Shown here in pieces: positions 52,342-61,100 of a DNA stretch of 64,000 nt; position 1 is the first letter of the stretch; every line of letters begins with the position of its first letter. A program made the position numbers and the translations under genes. Below the pieces are notes generated by a model. That model was not told where the DNA came from and made no database searches. It worked only from the letters and a program-made list of their open reading frames with translations. Source of the stretch: Streptomyces sp. NBC_01304 (lineage in GTDB: Bacteria; Actinomycetota; Actinomycetes; Streptomycetales; Streptomycetaceae); the NCBI RefSeq assembly GCF_035975855.1, contig NZ_CP109055.1, forward strand, positions 10,478,001-10,542,000, read 5' to 3'.

Positions 52342-53487
52342 TCACGCGGCTCGTGGGGCAAGGACGCTGACGATCTTCCGCTGCCGTGCGCCGGAGACCG
52401 GGTCGAGGGATTCAGCGTTCCAACCGGCCCGGCCCAACTCCAGGACAATCTGGCCGGCACGCGTCGGCTGCACTGCGAACGTGAGGGAGAGGGTTCCTTC
52501 TTCGGGGGAGTGCCGCGGCACCACGTCCTCCGCCTCCACGTGGAAGGTCTTGAGAGTGTCCAGCAAACGCACCAACTGCCCAGGGCCCTCCGCGACCTGA
52601 ACTTCCACGCGAGTCTGCCTGTCCGCCGCCTGACGTCCCTGAATCGCCGCCAGTCCGGCAGCTCCCCTGTCCAGCAGGTCCACCAGCGGGTCCAGGCTCT
52701 GGCTCCGCATGTCCTGCGGTGTGCTGGACAAGTCGTCGAGGGTGGCCAGCAGCGTCGTCAGGTCGTCCCTGAGTCCCCGAAGAACTCCGGCGACAGCCGG
52801 TCCGTTGGCCTGCAGGATGTCGCTCCACAGTCCGGTATCTCTGACAGCTATCCGCGTCATGTCGTGCAGCCCTTGCCCCGCGAGCCGAATAGCCTCCCGA
52901 GGGCTGTGCCGAAGTCGCGCGGCCATGAGGCTGGCCACCAGATGAGGGGCATGCGAAGTCAACGCCACCGCGTTGTCGTGCGCTCCACTCTCCATGATCA
53001 CTGGAATTGCCCCGCACAGCGCGATCATCTCGAACACCCGGTTCACCGCATCCTGAGACGTCGTCTCCGACGGAGTCAGGACCCAGGCCCGGTCCTCGAA
53101 CAGATCCGCGCGAGCGGCAAGCGGGCCGCAGTGCTCACTGCTGGCAAGAGGATGCCCGCCCACATAACTGGACGGAACATCCACGGACGTTCGGATGTCT
53201 CGTGCCAGCTGCGCCTTCACACTGGCCACGTCGGTGTAGCTCCGGGCCAGCCCTCGGGCCTGCATCTCCGCGAGCACTTCGCCCACCGCGCTCGGTGGTA
53301 CCGCGAGCACCGCCAAGTCGACCTGTTCGTCCGAAGCACCGACCACTCCCGCGCCCAACGCGGCGGCCGTACGTGCGGCTACCTCATCCTTGTCGAGCAA
53401 ATGCACGGTGACGCCATGTCGGCTGACAGCCAAGCCGATTGATGTGCCGATCAGGCCCGTGCCGACCACAGCCATCGTTCGTATCAT
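52342..53487 (-). CDS. pdh: prephenate dehydrogenase with C-terminal ACT-like domain
   Basis: 381-residue prephenate dehydrogenase of the type found in 4-hydroxyphenylglycine clusters. The N-terminal NAD(P) domain has VVGTGLIGTSIGLA; SVKAQLARDI and YVGGHPLASSEHCGP are the family's substrate-binding region, with the catalytic His of GGHP; HDNAVALTSHAPHLVA follows. From about residue 300 an ACT-like domain (VEVQVAEGPGQLVRLLDTL) may sense an aromatic amino acid. It converts prephenate to 4-hydroxyphenylpyruvate, the substrate of the HmaS encoded upstream. ATG 53487 has GGAGG 8 nt upstream; the longer frame from 53520 is not needed. Confidence 0.88.
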   Translation of the reverse strand: MIRTMAVVGTGLIGTSIGLAVSRHGVTVHLLDKDEVAARTAAALGAGVVGASDEQVDLAVLAVPPSAVGEVLAEMQARGLARSYTDVASVKAQLARDIRTSVDVPSSYVGGHPLASSEHCGPLAARADLFEDRAWVLTPSETTSQDAVNRVFEMIALCGAIPVIMESGAHDNAVALTSHAPHLVASLMAARLRHSPREAIRLAGQGLHDMTRIAVRDTGLWSDILQANGPAVAGVLRGLRDDLTTLLATLDDLSSTPQDMRSQSLDPLVDLLDRGAAGLAAIQGRQAADRQTRVEVQVAEGPGQLVRLLDTLKTFHVEAEDVVPRHSPEEGTLSLTFAVQPTRAGQIVLELGRAGWNAESLDPVSGARQRKIVSVLAPRAA

Positions 53488-53598
53488 CGTTACCCCCTCC
53501 ATCAGCCTCTTGGCGGCCACCGGCCACCGCAGGGCTCACCTGGTCGACGCCATCGGCCGTCCCGCACCCTGAGAACCAGACCCGAACGCGAGATCAGG

Positions 53599-55089
53599 TC
53601 AGTAGTCGTAATCCGCCCAGCGCATTCCGTCGGCGGTCGGCACAAGTCCGCCTTCCCGCATGGGGCCTTCGTCGTCGACGGCGCCTCCCAGCGCGGCATG
53701 GACCTGGATCTTGGCCCCCTCTTCGAGGACCGACTGGACGAGCGTCGAGTCGAACAGTTCGCGATCCGTTCCGTTCTCGCCCGCGGGCCGGTCGGCCAGC
53801 TCGGAGAACTCCCGGAACTTGGACTCGCGCTGTTCGGTGTAGGAGGCGGCGTTGACCAGTCCGCTCTCGTGCGAGGCTCCACCGCCGACCAGTTCGACGA
53901 AGGACTCGAGTCCGGGCGCCGAGCTGTTGATGACCTTCTTGGCGGTCCAGAAGTACGAGTCCTCGTCCTGGTGCATGTCGTAGAACGCCACCAGGAAATC
54001 GTGGAAGAGCGAGTACTCATTCCGGTACCGCGCCTCGTACTCCTCGAAGCACGTCTTCTCTTCGAAGTCTCCGCTCAACGATGAGTTGATGGAGCGAGCG
54101 GCCAGAAGACCGCTGTAGGTGGCGAGGTGCACGCCGGAGGAGAAGACCGGATCGATGAAGCACGCCGCATCTCCCACCAGGACCATGCCGGGCCGCCAGA
54201 ACGTGTCCTGGCAGTACGAGTAGTCCTTGCGGACCCGGACCTCGCCGTAGGGTCCGCTCTCCACCCGACGTGCCTCGGACAGGTATTCCGCAATGAGCGG
54301 GCATTCATCGATCAGGCCCATCAGGGCCTTCTCACGGTCCCCCTGCACCCGCTCCAGAGCATCGCGCCGCAGTACCGCGCCGACGCTGGTGAGCTCATTG
54401 GTCAGCGGAATGTACCAGAACCAACCGGAGTTGAAGGCGGCGCAGAGAATATTTCCGGAGTTGGGGGCAGGAAGCCGCTTTCCGCCCTCGAAGTAGCCGA
54501 AGAGCGCGACGTTCTGGAAGAACTCCGAATAGTGCCGGGTACCGCCGATCCGGCTCTGAATGCGGCTCTTGTTGCCGGAGCAGTCCACGACGAAGCGGCT
54601 GCGCACCTCGTGCTGAACTCCGTCAGCATCGCGGTAGAGCACCCCGCAGACGCGGCCTTCCTCCTCGATGACATCCACCACGGAACTCTTCTCGCGGACC
54701 TCGACTCCCTTGTCACGCGCGTTGTCCAGGAGAATCTGGTCGAACTTCATCCGCTCGACCTGATAGGCCAGCGAGGTCGGGCCCGAGAAGGTCGAGGAAA
54801 CGGAAAAGGAGAACGTCCACGGCTCGGGACTGCTGCCCCATCGGAAGGTACCTCCACGCTTGGGCATGAACGCGGCCTTCTCCAACTCGTCGGAGACACC
54901 GAGGAGTCTGCAGATACCATGCACCGTCGACGGCAGCAGGGACTCCCCAATCTGGTACCGGGGGAACTCTTCCTTCTCCAGGAGAAGAACACGGTACCCC
55001 TGCATAGCCACCAGAGTGGACACGGTAGAACCACCGGGCCCACCACCGACGACAACGACATCGAACTCGTGGCCGCCTTCAACATGCAT
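53599..55089 (-). CDS. FAD-dependent phenol halogenase 2
   Basis: 496-residue paralogue of halogenase 1 and closer to glycopeptide halogenases: VVVGGGPGGSTVSTLVAMQG, RYQIGESLLPSTVHGICRLL, the GWFWYIPL signature, GDAACFIDPVFSSGVHLATY, and the C-terminus TADGMRWADYDY. It should chlorinate the ring of a hydroxyphenylglycine or tyrosine residue, probably while bound to a T domain. It lies between the hydroxymandelate oxidase and prephenate dehydrogenase genes, within the Hpg-supply operon, which supports an Hpg-type substrate. ATG 55089 has GGGAGAAG upstream. The 117-nt gap to hmo holds only a small 6-bp hairpin at 55156-55171. Confidence 0.92.
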   Translation of the reverse strand: MHVEGGHEFDVVVVGGGPGGSTVSTLVAMQGYRVLLLEKEEFPRYQIGESLLPSTVHGICRLLGVSDELEKAAFMPKRGGTFRWGSSPEPWTFSFSVSSTFSGPTSLAYQVERMKFDQILLDNARDKGVEVREKSSVVDVIEEEGRVCGVLYRDADGVQHEVRSRFVVDCSGNKSRIQSRIGGTRHYSEFFQNVALFGYFEGGKRLPAPNSGNILCAAFNSGWFWYIPLTNELTSVGAVLRRDALERVQGDREKALMGLIDECPLIAEYLSEARRVESGPYGEVRVRKDYSYCQDTFWRPGMVLVGDAACFIDPVFSSGVHLATYSGLLAARSINSSLSGDFEEKTCFEEYEARYRNEYSLFHDFLVAFYDMHQDEDSYFWTAKKVINSSAPGLESFVELVGGGASHESGLVNAASYTEQRESKFREFSELADRPAGENGTDRELFDSTLVQSVLEEGAKIQVHAALGGAVDDEGPMREGGLVPTADGMRWADYDY

Positions 55090-55206
55090 GGCGTCTTCTC
55101 CCTAGCTAGTTTGTTCAGGGCAAATGAAAGATGTCCATCAGTACTCACGCGCAATGCCGAATATGTTCGGCGAAGCCGGAGGGGCGACCGGGCCGCAAGC
55201 GCGATA

Positions 55207-56334
55207 TCAGCACCCCGTACCGGAAACGAACGAGCGCAAGGTGCGTGCGGCGGCCAGGTCGGCACAGCCGGCCAGGAGGAGGGCCTCCTCGAGTTCCGTC
55301 CGCAGCAGGGAAAGCACCTGAGCAACTCCCGCTGCGCCGGCTGTACTCAGCCCCCACAACACCGGACGCCCCACCAGAACCCCATCAGCACCCAGCGCCA
55401 GTGCTCGCAGGATGTCGGTGCCGCTGCGGACGCCACTGTCCATGAGGACCTGGCACTGCCCGCCCACCGCTTCGACCACCCATGGCAGCGCGGTGATGCT
55501 GGGCAGCGCACCGTCCAACTGCCGGCCACCGTGGTTGGACACCACCACCGCGTCGGCCCCGAGCCGTACGGCCTGTTCCGCGTCCCGGGGATCAAGGATG
55601 CCTTTGATCACCAAGGGAAGTCGGGTCTGCTCCCGGAGCCATTCCAGATCGGACCAGCCGAACGTGGGGTCAAAGGCAGTCTTCGTGTGCGCAGCCACGG
55701 CCGACTGGCCGGGTCGGGGGGAATGCGCCTCGGAAGGGCCGTCGGGCTCCAGGTTGGCACTACGGATCCAGGAGGGAAGCGCGAACCCGTTTCGCAAATC
55801 GCGCAGCCGACGGCCCATGATCGGGACATCCACGGTCACCATCAACGCCTGGCAACCGACTTGCTCGGCGCGGCGAATCAGCTCGACCATCCGACCGCGA
55901 TCGTGCAACCAGTACAGCTGAAACCACAAGGTTGCCCCGACCTTGGCGATCTCCTCCAGCGAATGACTGCTGATCGTGCTGACCACGAAGGGCACCTGCG
56001 CGGCCAAAGCGCCCTCTGCGGCTGCGAGTTCGCCCTCTGGATGCAGCAGACGCTGGTACGCCATCGGCGCGACGGCGAGGGGCAGCGCGGTTGAAGTGTC
56101 CAGGAGCTGCGCACCGGTGTCGGTCTTCTTGATGCCGGCGAGCACCCTGGGCATGAGTGACACGTTGTCCAGGGCCGCGCGGTTGGCGTCCAGGGTGGAC
56201 TCATTGCCGCTGCCACCGGCAATGAAGTCCCACACCGCCGGCGCCAACCGCGTGGCGGCCGACTGCTGCAGGTCGCTCACGCACACGGGCTGCGTTCCCG
56301 CGGCATCGACCGGCGCCCCGGACTGCTGGGCCAT
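55207..56334 (-). CDS. hmo: 4-hydroxymandelate oxidase
   Basis: 375-residue FMN-dependent alpha-hydroxy-acid oxidase (glycolate oxidase family). VAPMAYQRLLHPEGE, TVDVPIMGRRLRDLRNGF, and SNHGGRQLDG with catalytic H268 are in place, followed by DSGVRSGTDILRALALGAD and GRPVLWGL for FMN phosphate binding. It oxidises 4-hydroxymandelate to 4-hydroxyphenylglyoxylate, the second committed step to 4-hydroxyphenylglycine. Its ATG shares a base with the hmaS stop (TAATG at 56336-56332), so the two are coupled. The transaminase HpgT that should follow is not in the window. Confidence 0.92.
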   Translation of the reverse strand: MAQQSGAPVDAAGTQPVCVSDLQQSAATRLAPAVWDFIAGGSGNESTLDANRAALDNVSLMPRVLAGIKKTDTGAQLLDTSTALPLAVAPMAYQRLLHPEGELAAAEGALAAQVPFVVSTISSHSLEEIAKVGATLWFQLYWLHDRGRMVELIRRAEQVGCQALMVTVDVPIMGRRLRDLRNGFALPSWIRSANLEPDGPSEAHSPRPGQSAVAAHTKTAFDPTFGWSDLEWLREQTRLPLVIKGILDPRDAEQAVRLGADAVVVSNHGGRQLDGALPSITALPWVVEAVGGQCQVLMDSGVRSGTDILRALALGADGVLVGRPVLWGLSTAGAAGVAQVLSLLRTELEEALLLAGCADLAAARTLRSFVSGTGC

Positions 56335-57416
56335 TACTTCTCAGCCCCCGCTTCAGCCCGCTGCCGTTCGACTGCTTCGTAGAGTGCCTTGATGTTCCCG
56401 CTTCCGAAGGTGCGAGCCCCCAGACGCTCAATGACCTCCATGAAGAATGTGCCGTGCGGGTGGACGGAGGCGGTGAAGATCTGGAACAACTGGCCGCCAT
56501 GATCCTCGTCGACCAAGATGTCCAGTTCTTGCAGTTCGGGAACGGAGTGCTTGGTCGGATCCACGGACAGCAGCCGGTAGTAGGCATCCGGAGTGCTCAG
56601 GAAGGACACACCCAGCGACTTGAGCAGGCCCACCGACTCCACGATGTTGTCTGCGGTGAAAGCGATGTGCTGGACGCCGGCCCCACCGTGATTCTTCAGG
56701 AACTTGTCGATCTGCCCCGGCTCGAGCGACGTGTCAGGTTCGATCAAGGTGAACGTGACAGAGCCGCATCGACTCTGGACCACCTTGGAGTCCATTGCCT
56801 GATCGCCCACCACGATGCGCTCTTCGAAGATCGTCCGGAAGTCCAGGACCTTCTCGTAGAACTCCACGGTAGGTATGAGCTGCCCGGCTTCGAGGCAGAC
56901 GGCGAAGTGGTCTATCTCGCCCAGACCACTGTCAAACCGAGCACCCGCCCCAGTACCCGATGAGAAGCCCGGAAGGGTCCGCGCGGCGCGACTGGCAGGG
57001 CGCTGCACGAAGGTGTGGACCACATCTGCGAAGCCTCTGATCGAGGCCGTGATGAACCCGTCCCGCTCGGCCGGCTCCGCCACTGCTGCGGCACCCCGGC
57101 GCACTGCCTCGGTGAATGCCTCCGTGGCATCGGAGGTCGTGAGCGCGATGTTGGCCACCCCGTCGCCGTGCTGCGCGACGTATGCGGCTGCGGGGTGGTC
57201 GGCGCCCTGCGCCATCGTCAGCACCAGACGGATCTGATGCTTGCCGAGTGCCACCGAACGGATCGCCTCGGCAGGCTCGGCCGGTTCGGAAGCTCCGTAG
57301 ATCTCGAACCCATAGCCGTCCACGAACTGCGCTGCAGTCACCGCCGTGTCTTGTACATAAAACTCGACGTGGTCAAGGGAGAGTTCATCGAAGATGGACA
57401 CGTTTGAATTCGCCAT
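56334..57416 (-). CDS. hmaS: 4-hydroxymandelate synthase
   Basis: 360-residue non-heme iron dioxygenase of the HPPD/HmaS family. The iron ligands are H170 in EIDHFAVC, H250 in GVQHIAF and E327 in FMEVIER. HGDGVANIAL, EIYGASEP and DHFAVCLEAGQ follow HmaS rather than HPPD usage, and the context (prephenate dehydrogenase, Hmo, halogenase, MbtH) settles it. It turns 4-hydroxyphenylpyruvate into L-4-hydroxymandelate with O2, the entry to 4-hydroxyphenylglycine. Length matches the family (about 357). The gene lies 62 nt downstream of mbtH on the same strand. Confidence 0.93.
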   Translation of the reverse strand: MANSNVSIFDELSLDHVEFYVQDTAVTAAQFVDGYGFEIYGASEPAEPAEAIRSVALGKHQIRLVLTMAQGADHPAAAYVAQHGDGVANIALTTSDATEAFTEAVRRGAAAVAEPAERDGFITASIRGFADVVHTFVQRPASRAARTLPGFSSGTGAGARFDSGLGEIDHFAVCLEAGQLIPTVEFYEKVLDFRTIFEERIVVGDQAMDSKVVQSRCGSVTFTLIEPDTSLEPGQIDKFLKNHGGAGVQHIAFTADNIVESVGLLKSLGVSFLSTPDAYYRLLSVDPTKHSVPELQELDILVDEDHGGQLFQIFTASVHPHGTFFMEVIERLGARTFGSGNIKALYEAVERQRAEAGAEK

Positions 57417-57478
57417 TTATTTCACTGTCTCGGGTGACTGTGCGGGCAGAAACTGAGGCTGGCAAGGGCGGGCAGGAT

Positions 57479-57691
57479 TCACGCCGCTGTATTCATCTGC
57501 TGGACGAGGCTATGCGGTCGCATTTCCGTCCAGTTCGAGTTGATGTAACCGATGCACGATGCGCGGTCATTCGCATGCACGCTGGTCCAGCCGGCCGGTA
57601 CCTCGGCGAACTTCGGCCAGAGCGAATACTGCTTCTCCTCGTTGACCAGTACGAGGTATTCCGCCTCGGGGTTCTCGAAAGGATTGGTCAT
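57479..57691 (-). CDS. mbtH: MbtH-like protein
   Basis: 70-residue MbtH-family chaperone of NRPS adenylation domains. The invariant pattern is complete: [19 protein letters not shown] with the conserved Trp and Pro, then [18 protein letters not shown]. It should bind and activate A domains of the synthetases, especially those for hydroxyphenylglycine or tyrosine-like residues. It is the first gene of the minus-strand operon and faces the second large NRPS across a 440-bp divergent promoter region. ATG 57691 has AAGGAG about 8 nt upstream; a longer open frame upstream is ignored because MbtH proteins start here. Confidence 0.95.
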   Translation of the reverse strand: MTNPFENPEAEYLVLVNEEKQYSLWPKFAEVPAGWTSVHANDRASCIGYINSNWTEMRPHSLVQQMNTAA

Positions 57692-58131
57692 GACCTCGCT
57701 CCTTCTGTTCCTTGCGGGTGTCCGGGCTCGGTGATGTGTGGGACCTACTGAGCCGCGACATGCGGACAACGCCAACGGCCGCGCCATGCATGGGAACCGG
57801 AGCGATCCCCGCGGGTAGATCTGGATCCCAATTCAATAAGATTGTCGACTGCGCTCGAAGTGGCCTTGAGCGCCGCTTGAGATCCATGCCTCCCTGGCGG
57901 ATCCAGGGGTGACCGCCTGCGGTCGCTGGCCTAATCTGGCTGCGGAGATGTCAAAATGGCGGGCTGAAATACCGTTGGCCGGCCCAGTGGCCGAGGTTTG
58001 CACGTCCGGAGGGAGGGGCCCAGTGGATACGACCACGCGCTATCCGGGGCTCTTCATTCCGCAACGATCGTCAGCATCTTTGGCCCAGCTGAACATCGCG
58101 CGTTCTCAACACCGAAAGAGGGTGATCCGCA
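57692..58131. promoter_or_regulatory. divergent promoter region, mbtH operon / second NRPS
   Basis: 440 bp without a gene between the divergent mbtH and NRPS starts; GC falls in the middle (about 57825-57850). A 6-bp inverted repeat (57892-57897 CCCTGG, 57903-57908 CCAGGG) is the clearest structure. No StrR-type consensus palindrome was found. It should hold promoters for both directions. Confidence 0.55.
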
Positions 58132-58179
58132 ATGCATGCTGCAGGTGCTGCCGATTTCGTCGACGATCGGTCATTTGAG
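58105..58179 (+). repeat. duplicated 5' leader, copy 4
   Basis: Nearly identical over 75 nt to copy 1 at 28556-28630: ribosome site, start codon and first 16 codons. The two genes are 30 kb apart, and similarity continues through their A domains. Confidence 0.88.
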
Positions 58180-61100
58180 TCGAATTCGGCGATGGTTGGC
58201 GAATCGGTGCCGGCGGCTTTTGCGGCTCAGCTGTTGCGTTCTCCGGGTGCGGTGGCGGTGCGGTGTGCCGGGCGGGAGTTGACGTACCGGGAGTTGGATG
58301 AGCGGGCGAATCAACTCGCCCATCGGTTGGTGGGTTTGGGGGTGGGTCCGGAGGCGCCGGTTGCGGTGCTGATGGAACGTTCGGTGGACCTGGTCGTTGC
58401 CCTGCTGGCGGTGCTGAAGTCGGGGGCGTTTTATCTGCCGTTGCACAGTGGTTATCCGTTGGAGCGCATGCAGTGGATCGTGGATGAGACGTCCGCGCCG
58501 GTACTGCTGACCGACCGGGTGATGCGTGAGCGTGGTCTGCCTGTTGCTCCTGTGGTGGTGGCGGTCGACGAGCGTGAGGAGCTGGCCGGGTTCCCCATGG
58601 GGGATCCGGGTGTGGAGAGCCGTCCGGAGCAGCTGGCGTACGTGATGTACACGTCGGGTTCGACGGGTCGTCCCAAGGGTGTTGCGGTCACGCACCGCGA
58701 CATCCTCGACCTGGTCGTGGACGGCATGTTCGGGGCGGGGGCGCATGAGCGGGTGCTGATGGTGGCTCCGTATGCGTTCGATCCCTCGACGTACGAACTG
58801 TGGGTGCCGCTGCTCCACGGCGGGCGCACCGTCATCACGCCGGACGGTGATCTGAGTGTGGCGGCGCTGGCCCGGTTGATCGCCGAGGAGAGGATCACCG
58901 GGCTTCAGGTGACGGCGGGTCTGTTCCGGGTGATGGCCGAGGAGGACCCGGGCTGCTTCGCCGGCGTACGGGAGGTGATCACCGGTGGTGACGTGATCTC
59001 CCCGACCGCGGTACGCCGGGTCCTTGAGCACTGCCCGAACACCGTCGTGAGGTCGACGTACGGTCCGACCGAGACCACGTTGTTCGCCACTCAGTCCCCG
59101 TGGCGGGCTGCTGACGAGGTGCCGGCGCCGGTGCCGGTCGGGCGTCCGCTGGACGGCATGCGCGCCTATGTTCTCGATGAGACCTTGTCGCTGGTTCCGG
59201 CAGGCGTGGACGGGGAGTTGTATCTGGCGGGTGCGGGGTTGGCGCGGGGGTATTTCGGGCGTGCGGATCTGACGGCGGAGCGGTTCGTGGCCGATCCGTT
59301 CGGGCCGGCCGGCAGCCGTATGTACCGCACCGGCGACCTGGCCCGTCGGTCCGACGAAGGGCTGCTGGAGTTCGTAGGCCGGGTCGACGACCAGGTGAAA
59401 ATCCGCGGGTTCCGCGTCGAACTCGCCGAGATCGAGGCGGTGTTGGGCCGCTTCCCGGGGCTCGCCCAGGTCGCGGTCATAGCCCGCGAGGACCAGCCCG
59501 GCGACAAACAACTCGTGGGCTACGTGGTCGCCCAGGCCGGCACCGAGACAGTGGACACCGAGGCTCTGCGCGAGCACGCGGCGGGTCTGCTGCCGGAGTA
59601 CATGGTCCCCACCGCGTTCATGGTCCTCGACCAGCTCCCGCTGACCACCAACGGCAAACTGGACCGACGGGCCCTGCCCGCCCCGGACATGTCGAGGACA
59701 GCCGGAGCCGGACGCGGTCCGCGAACACCGCGGGAGGAGATCCTGTGCGGGCTGTTCGCCGAGGTCCTGCGCGTGCCCATGGTCGGCATCGACAACAACT
59801 TCTTCGTACTCGGCGGCCACTCCATTCGCGCGACCCGCCTGGTCAGCCGCATCCGGTCGACCCTCGGCATCGAACTTCCGGTACGCACCCTCTTCGAGGC
59901 CCCCACCGTCGCCACCCTCACCGACCGGATCGCGGAAGCGAGCTCGGCCGGGCCCGCACTGACCGCGCTGGAGCGCCCGGCACGGATCCCGCTGTCCCCC
60001 GCACAGAACCGCCTCTGGTTCCTCAACAACCTGGAGAAGACGAGCGCCACTTACGTCCTGCCGCTCGCCGTACGACTTTCAGGGGATCTCGATCGAGCAG
60101 CCCTGGAAGCGGCGATCGTCGATGTGATCGGCCGGCACGAGACGCTGCGGACGGTGTTCCCGGAGGTCGACGGGGAGCCTCAGCAGCTCATTCTGGAGCC
60201 CGACCAGGTCCGCCCTGAGCTGCCTGTGGTGGAGGTCGAGGCAGCGGACCTGGACGAGGCGCTTCGAGCAGCCGGCAACACCGCCTTCGACGTCACTGTC
60301 GATCTTCCGCTGCGAGCCCGGCTGTTCACCACCGGCCCGGACCACCACGTCCTGCTCCTGATACAGCATCACATCGCAAGCGACGGCTGGTCGTTGGCCC
60401 CGCTGGCCCGTGACATCAGCCTTGCCTACGCCGCACGGTGTGCGGGCACGGCGCCGACCTGGTCGCCGTTGCCCGTGCAGTACGCCGACTTCACGTTGTG
60501 GCAGCGTGAGATCCTCGGTGCGGAGGACGACCCCGGTTCCGTGGTGAGCAGGCAGCTGGACTTCTGGACCAACACCCTGGACGGCATCCCCGACCAGCTT
60601 GAGCTGCCTTTCGACCGCCCCCGGCCGAAGGTGGCCAGCTACTGCGGTGACACCGTTCCGATCAGGTTCGATGCCGAGTTGCACGGTGCGTTGGTCGGTC
60701 TGGCCCAGGAGACGAACACCACGTTGTTCATGGTGCTCCAGGCCGCTCTCGCCACGTTGCTGAGCCGGCTGGGTGCGGGCTCGGACATTCCGCTGGGAAC
60801 TCCGGTCGCGGGACGTACCGACGAGGCACTGGACGACCTGGTCGGTTTCTTCGTCAATACCCTGGTCCTGCGGAACGACACGTCGGGCGACCCGACGTTC
60901 CGGGAACTGCTCGCCCGGACCCGGGAGACCGACCTGGCCGCGTACTCGCACCAGGACGTACCGTTCGAACGCCTCGTGGAGGCGATCAACCCCCAGCGAT
61001 CACTGGCGCACAACCCCCTGTTCCAGGTCATGCTGGTGATGCACAGCAACGAGGCCCCCGCCTTCGAACTGCCCGGTCTGTCGGCCGTCGCCGAAGACCT

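Noticed and set aside
56334..57416. 4-hydroxyphenylpyruvate dioxygenase for tyrosine breakdown
   Set aside because: Sequence pattern and coupling to hydroxymandelate oxidase, prephenate dehydrogenase and MbtH fit 4-hydroxymandelate synthase instead.
57692..58131. StrR-type regulator binding site before mbtH/NRPS
   Set aside because: GTCGACTG and CTCGAAGTG occur near 57842 but do not form the spaced palindrome expected, and no StrR-like gene is in the window.
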